Shown here: in pieces, positions 50,512 through 59,386 of the stretch
Layout of the letters: each line of letters starts with the position of its first letter
Position numbering within the stretch: the stretch's first letter is position 1
Source of the DNA: Deltaproteobacteria bacterium
GTDB taxonomy: Bacteria > Myxococcota_A > UBA9160 > UBA4427
Reading direction: 5' to 3'
Length of the DNA: 64,000 nucleotides
NCBI GenBank assembly: GCA_029261835.1
Contig: JAJDAO010000039.1
Coordinates: 1-64,000 of the forward strand
Notes under the pieces: generated by a model
Seen by the model: only the letters and a program-made list of their open reading frames with translations
Told to the model about the DNA's origin: nothing
The model's database searches: none
Made by a program: the position numbers and the translations under genes

Positions 50512-51213
50512 GTGGCCGACGGTGTCGCCGAGTCGCGCAGCCAGGCCCGGGCTCTGATTCTCACGGGCGACGTGCTGGTCGACGATCTCCCCGTGGACAA
50601 AGCCGGCACGCCGGTGCGCGATACCGCTGTGGTGCGGCTGCGCGGCGGCGTGCGACGTTTCGTTTCGCGCGGCGGCGAGAAGCTCGCCGGTGCGCTCGCG
50701 GATTTCGCGCTCGATCCGCACGGTCGCTATTGCCTGGATATTGGCGCCTCGACAGGTGGCTTCACCGACTGTCTGCTCCAGGCGGGCGCGCGCGGCGTGG
50801 TGGCGCTCGATGTCGGGCGCGGTCAGCTCCACTCGCGCCTGCGAAACGATCCGCGCGTGGTCTGCCTCGAAAAGACCAACGCCCGGGAGCTCGACAGCAC
50901 CGCACTGCCCGAGACGGTTGACCTCGTGGTCGCCGACGTGTCGTTCATCTCGCTGCGGTTGCTGCTGCCGCGGCTGGCCGAAGTGGTGGCCGGGGCCGAG
51001 CTGGTGCTGCTGGTAAAACCGCAGTTCGAGGTTGGGCGAGAGCAGGTCGGCAAGGGCGGCGTGGTACGCGAAGAGAAGCTGCGCGCGCAGGCGGTGGCCG
51101 ACGTCGTGGACTGCGCCGAGCGGCTCGGCTACACGCTGTCGGGTCGTGCCGAGAGCCGGCTGGCGGGTCCCAAGGGAAACCGGGAGGTGTTCGTATGGCT
51201 GCGTCCCGCTTGA
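50512..51213 (+). CDS. tlyA: TlyA-family rRNA (cytidine-2'-O)-methyltransferase / S4-FtsJ protein
   Basis: 233 residues from GTG 50512, the first standard start codon. The frame is open to the dxs stop, and the true N-terminus probably lies upstream: the S4 RNA-binding module begins with KRRLDERLVADGVAESRSQA, whose first seven residues precede this GTG. Only a CTG (50452) is available there. The FtsJ-like SAM domain has CLDIGASTGGFTDCLLQAGA, VALDVGRGQLH, LVVADVSFISLRLLLPRL and LVKPQFEVGREQVGKGGVVR. TlyA methylates 16S and/or 23S rRNA in some bacteria; homologues were once called hemolysin A. Confidence 0.88.
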   Translation: MADGVAESRSQARALILTGDVLVDDLPVDKAGTPVRDTAVVRLRGGVRRFVSRGGEKLAGALADFALDPHGRYCLDIGASTGGFTDCLLQAGARGVVALDVGRGQLHSRLRNDPRVVCLEKTNARELDSTALPETVDLVVADVSFISLRLLLPRLAEVVAGAELVLLVKPQFEVGREQVGKGGVVREEKLRAQAVADVVDCAERLGYTLSGRAESRLAGPKGNREVFVWLRPA

Positions 51214-51309
51214 GCAGTGTTGCCCACCGGTTGCCACCCGACGGCACGGTCCGTCCGATTGCGCTATGTCTTGGTGTCCTGCTTACGCGCCCACGGCGGA
51301 GGAGCGGCC

Positions 51310-51636
51310 ATGATCACGGTTACCGAGGCAGCGGCAGCCCGCATCGGAGAGCTACTGGAGCGCGACGGTAAGCTCGAGAGCCACGGGCTGCGCATGAAGG
51401 TGGTGGGCGGGGGGTGCTCGGGCCTGCAGTACGAGCTCTCCTTCGACGATCAGCTTGGCGAGCTCGACACGCAGATCGAGGCGGGTGGCGCCCGCGTCGT
51501 GGTCGACGAGAAGAGCGCACTGTATCTGGCCGGGTCCACCTTGGATTTCGTCGACAGTCTCCAGGAGTCGGGATTCAAGATCGAGAACCCGAACGCCAAC
51601 AATACCTGTGGCTGCGGGCAGTCCTTCGCCGCCTGA
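51310..51636 (+). CDS. erpA: A-type iron-sulfur cluster carrier (ErpA/IscA family)
   Basis: 108 residues from ATG 51310, with GGAGGAG 7-13 bases upstream. A-type carriers deliver Fe-S clusters to apoproteins. The three ligand cysteines are present: VVGGGCSGLQYELSF and the C-terminal NTCGCGQSF. The ITVTEAAAARIGELLE start and FVDSLQESGFKIENPNA are typical. ErpA and IscA cannot be separated confidently by eye. A cysteine desulfurase gene starts eight bases after the stop, supporting a small Fe-S assembly unit. Confidence 0.92.
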   Translation: MITVTEAAAARIGELLERDGKLESHGLRMKVVGGGCSGLQYELSFDDQLGELDTQIEAGGARVVVDEKSALYLAGSTLDFVDSLQESGFKIENPNANNTCGCGQSFAA

Positions 51637-51643
51637 CGGCCGG

Positions 51644-52801
51644 GTGCCTCGGCGCTCCGTCGTCTACCTCGATCACCACGCGACGACGCCCGTCGATCCC
51701 CGCGTGCTCGAGGCGATGCTGCCCTTTTTTCGCGAGGGCTTTGGCAACGCGGCCAGCGTGAGCCACGCCTATGGTTGGCACGCCGAAGCGGCTGTCGAGG
51801 ATGCGCGGGAGAGACTTGCCGCCGCCCTCGGCGCGAGGCCGCGCGAGATCGTATTCACCAGCGGTGCCACAGAGAGCAACAACCTCGCGATTCTCGGCGC
51901 AGCGGAAGGAGACCGCCGACGCCGGCAGCACGTCATCACTCTGGCCACCGAGCATCCGGCGGTGCTCGACCCCTGCCGCCATCTGGCGGCGCGGGGCTTC
52001 GACGTCAGCGTGCTCGATGTGGATGAGCACGGCATTGTGGACCTCGATGAGCTCGAGGCCACAGTCGGAGAGCAGACGCTTCTCGTTTCGATCATGGTGG
52101 CCAACAACGAGATCGGTGTGCTGCAGCCCGTCGAAGAGATCGGGCGCCTGTGTCGCGAGCGCGGGGTTCTCTTTCATAGCGATGCCGCGCAGGCGGCCGG
52201 CCGCCTGCGTCTGCAGGTGGACGCCGCTCCTTTCGATCTGCTCTCGATCTCGGCGCACAAGATGTACGGTCCGAAGGGCGTAGGCGCTCTGTTCGTTCGC
52301 TCGCGTCGTCCTCGGGCGCGGCTCTCACCGAGGCAGTACGGCGGTGGTCACGAGCGAGCGCTGCGTCCGGGCACCTTGCCGGTGCCGCTGATCGTCGGCA
52401 TGGCCCGGGCTCTCGAGATCGCCATGGACGAGCTGGAGAGCGAATCGAGGCGGCTGCAGGAGCTGCGCGAGCGGCTCTGGAAGCAGATCGCCTGCCGGCT
52501 CTCGGGGGTGCACCTGAACGGGCACCCGGAGCGGCGCCTGCCCGGGAATCTGAATGTCTCGTTCGAGGGCGTGGATGGCGAGCGCCTGCTGCTCGCCCTA
52601 CCGGAGGTGGCCGTCTCTTCGGGATCGGCCTGCGCCTCGGGCCGCCCGGAGCCGAGCCACGTCTTGGCAGCGCTGGGCCTGTCGCTGGAGCTGGCCCGCG
52701 CTTCACTTCGCTTTGGGCTCGGCCGGGGTACGACTGAGGATGAGATCGACCGCGCCGCTGCGCGCGTGGTCGAGGAAGTGCGCAAGCAGCGCGAGGCCTG
52801 A
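51644..52801 (+). CDS. cysteine desulfurase (NifS/IscS class)
   Basis: 385 residues from GTG 51644. The PLP enzyme releases sulfur from cysteine for Fe-S clusters and thio-modifications. Seen are VYLDHHATTPVDPRVLEAML, FTSGATESNNLAILGAA, the cofactor region LFHSDAAQAAGRL, the Schiff-base lysine in SISAHKMYGPKGVGALFVR and the catalytic cysteine in VAVSSGSACASGRPEPSHVL. The short SSGSACASG loop is that of class I (NifS/IscS) rather than SufS. No isc scaffold gene follows; a 213-bp gap leads to cysC. Confidence 0.93.
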   Translation: MPRRSVVYLDHHATTPVDPRVLEAMLPFFREGFGNAASVSHAYGWHAEAAVEDARERLAAALGARPREIVFTSGATESNNLAILGAAEGDRRRRQHVITLATEHPAVLDPCRHLAARGFDVSVLDVDEHGIVDLDELEATVGEQTLLVSIMVANNEIGVLQPVEEIGRLCRERGVLFHSDAAQAAGRLRLQVDAAPFDLLSISAHKMYGPKGVGALFVRSRRPRARLSPRQYGGGHERALRPGTLPVPLIVGMARALEIAMDELESESRRLQELRERLWKQIACRLSGVHLNGHPERRLPGNLNVSFEGVDGERLLLALPEVAVSSGSACASGRPEPSHVLAALGLSLELARASLRFGLGRGTTEDEIDRAAARVVEEVRKQREA

Positions 52802-52954
52802 TCCCTCGGGAACGCCACGCGCTCGGGCGCCTCCGAAGCGGGACGGCTACTCTCCGCCCGGCGCCAGATCCCCGCAGGCCGCTGACAGCACTGAGGTGGC
52901 GGCAGAGTCAGCCTCGGCTTGGCGGTTCTAGGCGAAATCTGTTCGATACGAGCA

Positions 52955-52990
52955 CGAAGAGAGCTCAGAGAGAGACCGAAGAGAACTCAG
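52955..52990 (+). repeat. direct repeat in the cysC leader
   Basis: CGAAGAGAGCTCAG (52955-52968) and CGAAGAGAACTCAG (52977-52990) differ at one base and are spaced 22 bp, close to two helical turns. They lie in a purine-rich stretch ending 24 bases before the cysC GTG. They could be paired binding sites or a chance purine-rich duplication. Confidence 0.5.
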
Positions 52991-53014
52991 AAAGCGGAGA
53001 AAGGGAACGAGACA

Positions 53015-53626
53015 GTGGCAGAGCTGAAGTCCAAGAATCTGACCTGGCACGAGGGCCAGGTTACTCGCGACAGCCGCGAGGCACAGCTGGGCCAGCGTGG
53101 ATGCACGATCTGGCTGACGGGCCTCTCGGGTTCCGGGAAGTCGACCATCGCCGTGGCGGCCGAGAAGGCGCTGAACGATCGCGGCAAGCTCACCTACATC
53201 CTTGACGGCGACAACATCCGCCATGGGCTCAACAGCAACCTCGGTTTTTCGCCGGAGGATCGCAGCGAGAACATCCGCCGCATCGGAGAGGTGGCGAAGC
53301 TCTTCACCGATGCGGGCGTCATCGTCTTCACCTCGTTCATCTCGCCGTACCGAACGGATCGAGACCGCGTGCGCGAGATCATGGGGGAAGGCGACTTCCT
53401 GGAGGTCTATGTCGCGGCCAGTCTGGAGACCTGCGAGGGACGCGACGTCAAGGGGCTCTACGCCAAGGCGCGCAAGGGCGAGATTCCGGAGTTCACCGGC
53501 ATCTCAGCACCGTACGAGGAGCCCGAGGCTCCAGAGCTCGTCGTCGACACCAATGGCAGGAGCGTGGAAGAGAGCGTCGCTCAGCTGGTCGAACATCTGG
53601 AGAAGAAGGGATATCTCTCCGCTTGA
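53015..53626 (+). CDS. cysC: adenylylsulfate (APS) kinase
   Basis: 203 residues from GTG 53015 with AAGGGA upstream; the longer frame is purine-rich junk sequence. CysC phosphorylates APS to PAPS. Motifs: CTIWLTGLSGSGKSTIAVAA (Walker A), YILDGDNIRHGLNSNLGFS, the APS-kinase FSPEDRSENIRRIGEVAKLF, TSFISPYRTDRDRVREIM and EVYVAASLETCEGRDVKGLY with KARKGEIPEFTGISAPYE. It is a stand-alone kinase: no sulfate adenylyltransferase or PAPS reductase is nearby. PAPS could serve sulfotransferases or assimilation. Confidence 0.95.
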   Translation: MAELKSKNLTWHEGQVTRDSREAQLGQRGCTIWLTGLSGSGKSTIAVAAEKALNDRGKLTYILDGDNIRHGLNSNLGFSPEDRSENIRRIGEVAKLFTDAGVIVFTSFISPYRTDRDRVREIMGEGDFLEVYVAASLETCEGRDVKGLYAKARKGEIPEFTGISAPYEEPEAPELVVDTNGRSVEESVAQLVEHLEKKGYLSA

Positions 53627-53698
53627 TCAGCGCAGCTCGAACGGCAAGACGACCGATGGGATGAAAATGCGGGCGTCCTCTCGCAGAAGTTCGGCCCT

Positions 53699-53748
53699 GA
53701 TCAAGGCGTCTGTGCGCCGGGGTCACCGCTCGTCAGCTGGCCTTGATC
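53699..53748. terminator. 9-bp inverted repeat between cysC and the TPR lipoprotein gene
   Basis: GATCAAGGC (53699-53707) and GCCTTGATC (53740-53748) are a perfect inverted repeat with a 32-base loop, 73 bp after the cysC stop and 26 bp before the TPR gene. There is no U-run. It could end the cysC transcript or structure the leader of the next operon. Confidence 0.35.
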
Positions 53749-53773
53749 GCGCCGGGCGAGGCAGACGATCGTG

Positions 53774-55576
53774 ATGCGGGGGGGCTCGCTATGCGTGGTT
53801 CTCGGCGTCGGGCTGCTCCTGGCCGGAGGCTGTGCGACGTCCCCGTCCGGCTCGCACTTCCCCGGCATCTCCCGCGATTCGGGCAGGTTGGCGCGGCCGG
53901 AAGCCCGGCCCGAGTACGACGTGCTCGTCGGCGAGTTGGCGGCTCGCGACGGTGACTTCGAACAGGCGCGAGACGCATTCGCGCGCGCGCTGGAGAAGGA
54001 TCCGCAATCGGCCCTGCTGCACTACAAGCTGGCGCGGCTGGCGGCTCAGAGCGATGACATCGAGGCGGCACTGACCCACGCCGAGCGCGCTCTCGAGCTC
54101 AATCCCGAGAACCCGGATGGACGAATCTTCCTCGGGCGCCTCTACCGGATCCGGCGAAACCTCGCCGGCCTCGAACGCGTGCTGCGGGACGACTCGGGCA
54201 AGCCGATCAGTTCCGTTGCCGCATTGCTCCTCTATCAGGTCTACCTCGAGCACAATCGATTGGCAGAGGCGCTCGACGTCTCCCAGCGGCTGCTCGAGGA
54301 GGAGCCGGAGAACCTCAGTGCCCACATGGCGCTGGCCACCGTCTACGAGCGGATGAGCCAGCCCCTCGAGGCGGAGCGCGTCCTGCGTCGTGCGCTGGAC
54401 CATCACCCCAACCGTTTCATCCTCTACACGCGCTTGGCCCGCATGAAGCGAGCCGCGGGCGACCGCGAGGGGGAGACCGCGATCTACCGGGAGGTGTTGG
54501 CCGAGTATCCGGATCACTACGGAACACTCGTGAGCCTGGGTGAGGCCCAGATCGCGCAGAACGATATCGAGGGGGCGATCGCGACGTACGGTGAGATCAG
54601 CGGCCTCTACCCAGATGATCTTCAGGTGATTCGCCGCCTGGCCTCGCTGGAGTTTGGCGCCGGGCATTACGAGGCAGCCGCTGACCGTCTTGGCCGCGCG
54701 CTCGTCCAGCATCCCGAGCACTTCGAGTTCGCCTATTCGCTCGGTCAGGTGCTGCGCGGCTTGAGCAAACATGACGAGGCCGCCGAGGTCTTCGGCCGGA
54801 TCCCGAAGGCGCACCCGCTCTACGTGGAGTCGCGCATGCAGCTCGCCGCGATCTGGGAGGATACCGGGAAGCTGGCAGAGGCACTGGCCGAGGTGGAGGC
54901 GCTCCGCACGCTTCGACCCGAACGCGACCTCGACTTTCACGCGGCCTCGTTGCGAGCGCGAAGCGGAGACTTCGCCGGCGCGCTGTCGCTCTTGAACGAG
55001 CTCTTGGCAGAGAATCCCGACGACGATGACGTGCTCTACCAGCTCGGTGTCGTGCATGGTCTCAACAAGAACGTGGATCGGGCGCTGCACTACATGCGCG
55101 AGGCGATGGACCGCAATCCGGACAACGCCCACGCGCTCAACTACATCGGCTACAGCTGGGCCGAGAGGGGCGAGAACCTCGACGAGGCCGAGCGGCTCAT
55201 CAGGCAGGCCGTTCAGCTCAGTCCGCGCGACGGCTATATCGCCGATAGCCTGGGTTGGGTGTATTACATGCGCGCCCGTCCGCTGATGAGGACGGATCGA
55301 CACAACGAAGGTCTGGCATTGCTCGAACGCGCACGGCATCAGCTCGACCTGGCAGTGGAGCTGACTGGCGGCGATCCGGTGGTCTCGGAGCATCTCGGTG
55401 ATGTCTACCTGCTGCTCGACGAGCGAGAGCGGGCGCTGCAATACTACGAGGAGGCGGTGGGTCTGAGGCCGCGCAAGGGTGAGCAGCTCGATCTGCGCGA
55501 CAAGCTCGACCGGCTGCGCAGAGAGCTCGGACGGGACTCCGATTCTCCCGAGTCCGAGGAGACGTATTCGCAGTGA
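53774..55576 (+). CDS. TPR-repeat lipoprotein
   Basis: 600 residues from ATG 53774 (GTG 53771 adds one). A lipoprotein signal (LCVVLGVGLLLAGGC, Cys at about residue 20) is followed by some 14 TPR-like units covering nearly the whole protein, for example DFEQARDAFARALEKDPQSA, DIEAALTHAERALELNPENP and NVDRALHYMREAMDRNPDNA. It should be anchored in the outer or inner membrane and act as a protein scaffold. It overlaps the next lipoprotein by GTGA and so belongs to the operon that continues into the peptide transporter. The function is unknown. Confidence 0.88.
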   Translation: MRGGSLCVVLGVGLLLAGGCATSPSGSHFPGISRDSGRLARPEARPEYDVLVGELAARDGDFEQARDAFARALEKDPQSALLHYKLARLAAQSDDIEAALTHAERALELNPENPDGRIFLGRLYRIRRNLAGLERVLRDDSGKPISSVAALLLYQVYLEHNRLAEALDVSQRLLEEEPENLSAHMALATVYERMSQPLEAERVLRRALDHHPNRFILYTRLARMKRAAGDREGETAIYREVLAEYPDHYGTLVSLGEAQIAQNDIEGAIATYGEISGLYPDDLQVIRRLASLEFGAGHYEAAADRLGRALVQHPEHFEFAYSLGQVLRGLSKHDEAAEVFGRIPKAHPLYVESRMQLAAIWEDTGKLAEALAEVEALRTLRPERDLDFHAASLRARSGDFAGALSLLNELLAENPDDDDVLYQLGVVHGLNKNVDRALHYMREAMDRNPDNAHALNYIGYSWAERGENLDEAERLIRQAVQLSPRDGYIADSLGWVYYMRARPLMRTDRHNEGLALLERARHQLDLAVELTGGDPVVSEHLGDVYLLLDERERALQYYEEAVGLRPRKGEQLDLRDKLDRLRRELGRDSDSPESEETYSQ

Positions 55577-56388
55577 GACGGGCGATCGCCCTGCTGCTTC
55601 TGTCGTGTCTCGTGGTTTCTTGCCGCACTCCTCTGCCCGGTGTGGTGTTGCCAGCCGATGATCCCAGGCCCTTTCGGTTGCTCGAGGGGCTCCATCGCAG
55701 CGTGATGACACGCTCCGCCCTGCGCGCCAGTGCCCGTCTTTCGCTCGCTGCGCCCGACCTGCGTTTCAATCGGCCCCAGCGCCTTGCCGTCGCGCGCCCC
55801 GCTCGGCTGCGGGTCGAGATTCTGGGGCTCTTCAACCAGATCGGCGCGGTTCTGGTCACCGACGGTGAGAGCTACCGCATCTACAACGCCGATCGCCTCG
55901 AGATCGAGGAGGGCCTTGTCAGTGCCGGGCTGCTCTGGCGCGTGGCTCGGATCGATCTCGGGCCGGTCGAGGCGGTGGATCTGTTGCTTGGTGCGCCCGT
56001 TCCGAGGCCCGGTCTGTCGCTGGGCGAGGCGCGGATCTTGGAGGACGGTGGTGTCCACTTCGATCGGCGTGACGAGCGGGGTATGGCGATCGAGCGATTC
56101 GCATTCGATGCAGAGGGACGCCTGCGTCGTTTCGAGAGCTTGGATGCGTCGGCCGAGCTGGTTTGGCGAGCGGACTTCGACGACTATCGTACGCTGCCCG
56201 GGCGCGATGGTGCGAAAGAGCCGTTTGCCTTCGAGATCTCGTTGCACTTTCCGAGGGTGGGAGCGAAGGCGAAGATCACCTTCAAGAGTGTCAGTCTGGC
56301 GCGGGATCTGCCGGACGAGATCTTCGTCTTGGAGCTGCCGGGCCAGGCCTCGCGGCTGCCGGCCCCAAGCGGGAGCGGGCCGTCTTGA
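55573..56388 (+). CDS. LolB/DUF4292-like outer-membrane lipoprotein
   Basis: 271 residues from GTG 55573. The lipobox is in ALLLLSCLVVSC (Cys at 17). The body is beta-rich with features of the LolA/LolB fold (about 50-255: MTRSALRASARLSLAA, RLRVEILGLFNQIGAVLVTD, YRIYNADRLEIEEG). LolB inserts lipoproteins into the outer membrane; DUF4292 proteins share the fold. The similarity is in layout, so the assignment is moderate. It lies between the TPR lipoprotein and the peptide-binding lipoprotein, overlapping both (GTGA and TTGA). Confidence 0.75.
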   Translation: MRRAIALLLLSCLVVSCRTPLPGVVLPADDPRPFRLLEGLHRSVMTRSALRASARLSLAAPDLRFNRPQRLAVARPARLRVEILGLFNQIGAVLVTDGESYRIYNADRLEIEEGLVSAGLLWRVARIDLGPVEAVDLLLGAPVPRPGLSLGEARILEDGGVHFDRRDERGMAIERFAFDAEGRLRRFESLDASAELVWRADFDDYRTLPGRDGAKEPFAFEISLHFPRVGAKAKITFKSVSLARDLPDEIFVLELPGQASRLPAPSGSGPS

Positions 56389-58415
56389 GTTCGCGGTGGC
56401 CCGCCACCCGCCGCCATCGGCTGGCATGGATGCTGGTCGTCGCCTGCCTGGCGTGTACCAACAACCCCTATCCGAGCTCCGACTCCGAGAAGAAGATTCT
56501 CTACACCTCATTCGGTGACGCCCCGCGCACCCTCGACCCAGCGGTCGCCTACACCACGAGCGCTCACGTGATCACCGGCGCCGTCTACGACACACTGCTC
56601 GAGTACCACTATCTGAAACGCCCCTACGAGTTGATCCCGGGCCTTGCGAGCGATCTCCCTCGGTCGTACCGGTCTGAGGACGGCGGCATCGTTTACCGTT
56701 TTGAGTTGCGGCAGGGCGTTCTCTACCAAGACGACCCGTGCTTCGAGCTGGGCGGGGCAGGGCGGCAGAGCCGCGAGGTGCTGATGGCCGACGTGGCCTT
56801 CGCGCTGATGCGGATCGCCGACCCGGACGTCAACAGCCCCGTGGCGGAGCCCTTCTCCAACGTTGCCGGCTTTCAGGACTTCACCGCGCGCTTGAGCGAG
56901 CGGCGCGAAGCGGACGCCGACTTCGCACGGCGGCCAGTGCGGCAGCAGTACGCCGAGGTCGGTCCGATCGACGGGGTTCGTGTCGACGGCGAGCATGTGC
57001 TGGAGATCGCGCTTGCCTCAGCCTATCCCCAGATTCTCTACTGGTTCGCCATGCCGTTTACCGCACCGCTTCCGTGGGAGGCAGTCGAATACTACGACGG
57101 CCGGCAGGGCCGGGATCGTCTGGCGGACCATCCGGTTGGCGCTGGTCCGTACGTTCTGGCCGAGTACAACAAGCAGTCACGCTTCGTGCTCGAGGCTAAT
57201 GCAAACTGGTATGGCGCGTTGCATCCCGAGTGGCGGGCGCCCGGCGCTGTCTACCCCTTCGAGGGTGAAGAGCGCGACCGGCAGGCGGGACGGCTCGACC
57301 CCGCCGTCGTGGGGCGCCCACTGCCGTTCATCGAGCGTGTGGAGTTTCGCCGCGAGAAGGAGTCGATTCCCTATTTCAACAAGTTTCTACAGGGTTACTA
57401 CGACGCCTCGGGTGTCATCAAGGAGAGCTTCGAGCGGGTGATTCACGAGGGCGGACTCTCGGAAGAGATGAGGGCGCTCGGGATCTCGCTGGAGAAAACC
57501 GTTCAGCCATCCGTCTACTACATCGGCTTCAACATGGACGATGAAACGATTGGTACGCCTGCCGGTGAGCGTGCTCGCCTGCTTCGGCAGGCGATGAGCA
57601 TGGTGATAGACGCTCGTGAGTATGCACGTCTCTTCATGAACGGACGGGGGGTTCCGGCCCAGTCGCTGCTGCCGCCCGGCATCTTCGGCTACGACGAGGC
57701 ATACGAGAACCCGAACCGTCGGATCGACCTGGAGCGGGCGCGGCAGCTCATGGAGGAGGCCGGCTATCCGAACGGCATCGATCCGAAGACGCAGCGGCCC
57801 CTCCGGCTCACCTTCGACACGCCCGACACCCAGGCCCAGGCGCGTCTGCGTTTCGAGTTCTTCACTCGCTCGTGGCGGCAGATCGGCATCGACGTCGAGA
57901 TCTCGGCGACCAACTACAACCAATTCCAGGAGAAGGTGCGCAACGGCTCCTACCAGATCTTCATGTGGGGCTGGGTGGCGGACTACCCGGACCCAGAGAA
58001 TTTTCTGTTCTTGCTCTGGTCCGAGATGGCACGCTCCAAGAGCGGTGGGCCGAATACAGCCAATTTCTCCGACACCCGCTTCGACGAGCTCTACCTCTCG
58101 ATGAAGGGGCGAGAGAACGGTCCTCAGAGGCTGGCTGAGATCCGGGAGATGCTGAAGATCCTCGAGCGGCAGCGTCCCTGGATAGAACTCTTTCATCCAG
58201 AGGACTACGCGCTCTATCACGGCTGGCTGACGAACGTGAAACCCTTTGGCATGTCCTTCTCGACGACCAAGTACAGAGACCTCGACGCGACGAAGCGTGC
58301 GAGTCTGCGTGCCGACTGGAACGAGCCCGTGCTGTGGCCTCTCTATGCCGTGACCCTGCTCTCGCTCGCGGTTCTCGTGCCCGGAATCATCACCTTCATG
58401 CGTGAGAGGCAGTGA
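56385..58415 (+). CDS. peptide/nickel-type ABC transporter substrate-binding lipoprotein with C-terminal membrane helix
   Basis: 676 residues from TTG 56385, in a TTGA overlap with the previous stop. This start gives a proper lipoprotein signal: a basic RRHR n-region, then LAWMLVVACLAC. ATG 56430 would remove most of it. The SBP family 5 domain fills the protein (TSFGDAPRTLDPAVAYTTSA, YRFELRQGVLYQDDPCFELG, DHPVGAGPYVLAEYNKQSRF, MWGWVADYPDPENFLFLLWS). After it, residues ~648-670 (LWPLYAVTLLSLAVLVPGII) form a membrane helix with a basic end (TFMRERQ). That second anchor is unusual for this family. It overlaps the permease gene by one base. Confidence 0.9.
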   Translation: MSSRWPATRRHRLAWMLVVACLACTNNPYPSSDSEKKILYTSFGDAPRTLDPAVAYTTSAHVITGAVYDTLLEYHYLKRPYELIPGLASDLPRSYRSEDGGIVYRFELRQGVLYQDDPCFELGGAGRQSREVLMADVAFALMRIADPDVNSPVAEPFSNVAGFQDFTARLSERREADADFARRPVRQQYAEVGPIDGVRVDGEHVLEIALASAYPQILYWFAMPFTAPLPWEAVEYYDGRQGRDRLADHPVGAGPYVLAEYNKQSRFVLEANANWYGALHPEWRAPGAVYPFEGEERDRQAGRLDPAVVGRPLPFIERVEFRREKESIPYFNKFLQGYYDASGVIKESFERVIHEGGLSEEMRALGISLEKTVQPSVYYIGFNMDDETIGTPAGERARLLRQAMSMVIDAREYARLFMNGRGVPAQSLLPPGIFGYDEAYENPNRRIDLERARQLMEEAGYPNGIDPKTQRPLRLTFDTPDTQAQARLRFEFFTRSWRQIGIDVEISATNYNQFQEKVRNGSYQIFMWGWVADYPDPENFLFLLWSEMARSKSGGPNTANFSDTRFDELYLSMKGRENGPQRLAEIREMLKILERQRPWIELFHPEDYALYHGWLTNVKPFGMSFSTTKYRDLDATKRASLRADWNEPVLWPLYAVTLLSLAVLVPGIITFMRERQ

Positions 58416-59380
58416 TGCTCGCTTATGTGATTCGCAGGCTGGCCTATGGTGTCGTTGTCGTATTCGGCGTTCTGCTCTTCCTCTTTCTGCTCTTCTTCAT
58501 GATGACGAATCCAGATGATGTCGCGCGCAAGGCTCTTGGAGAACGGGTGCCTCCAGAGGTGATCGAGCAGTGGAAGGTGAACCACGGCTACGACAAGCCG
58601 CTGTTTCCATCGTCGTCGAACCTGACGGATAACATGCTCTTTGAGCACTATCGGCGGATGCTCACTTTCGACTTCGGGCGCAGCGATGCAGATGACACGC
58701 TCATCATGACGCGTATCCGCGAGGGCATGGGTCCAAGCCTGGCGCTCACGGTGCCACTCTTCATCCTGTCACTCGGCGTGGCGATTCCATTCGCCCTGCT
58801 GGTCGCTTTCTTTCGCGAGACCTATATCGACCGCACGGGTGTGGTGCTGTCCGTGCTCGCCATGAGCGTGTCCATTCTGCTCTACATCATCGGGGCGCAG
58901 TACCTGATCGGGAAGCTGCTGCGCTGGTTCCCGATCTCTGGATTCGATTTCGACCCGCAGCTCGTCGTGCGCTTCCTCGCCCTGCCGCTACTGGTCGGCG
59001 TGATGTCCGGCATCGGCGGCAACGTGCGGTTCTACCGCACCGTCTTCCTCGAGGAGAGCAACCGGGACTACGTACGAACGGCGCGCGCCAAGGGCTGTGG
59101 CGAGGCACGCCTCATGAGTCATCACGTATTTCGCAACTCGCTGATTCCGCTGCTGACCCAGGTCGTTCTGGCGATTCCGTTCCTCTTCACGGGATCTCTC
59201 CTGCTGGAATCCTTCTTCGGCATTCCCGGTCTCGGTGCCATTACGGTCGATGCCATCAATGGCAACGATTTCTCGACTCTGCGGACCATGGTCTATATCG
59301 GATCGTTGCTCTTCATCATCGGACAGATTCTGACGGATCTCTCTTACGGACTCGTAGATCCCAGGGTGAGGTTGGAGTAG
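58415..59380 (+). CDS. dppB: peptide-type ABC transporter permease (DppB/OppB family)
   Basis: 321 residues from ATG 58415; GTG 58412 is also possible. A binding-protein-dependent permease with an N-terminal helix (LAYVIRRLAYGVVVVFGVLL), a periplasmic loop, and a five-helix core. The EAA loop that contacts the ATPase is RDYVRTARAKGCGEARLMSHHVFRN. GSLLLESFFGIPGLGAITVDA is typical of DppB. It pairs with the following DppC-like permease. Confidence 0.93.
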   Translation: MLAYVIRRLAYGVVVVFGVLLFLFLLFFMMTNPDDVARKALGERVPPEVIEQWKVNHGYDKPLFPSSSNLTDNMLFEHYRRMLTFDFGRSDADDTLIMTRIREGMGPSLALTVPLFILSLGVAIPFALLVAFFRETYIDRTGVVLSVLAMSVSILLYIIGAQYLIGKLLRWFPISGFDFDPQLVVRFLALPLLVGVMSGIGGNVRFYRTVFLEESNRDYVRTARAKGCGEARLMSHHVFRNSLIPLLTQVVLAIPFLFTGSLLLESFFGIPGLGAITVDAINGNDFSTLRTMVYIGSLLFIIGQILTDLSYGLVDPRVRLE

Positions 59381-59386
59381 GGGGCA

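Noticed and set aside
49249-51237. 662-codon minus-strand frame opposite dxs and tlyA
   Set aside because: It spans two unrelated real genes and their junction and has no recognisable domain.
53789-55711. 640-codon minus-strand frame opposite the TPR lipoprotein
   Set aside because: Its apparent repeats are only the antisense echo of the TPR units.
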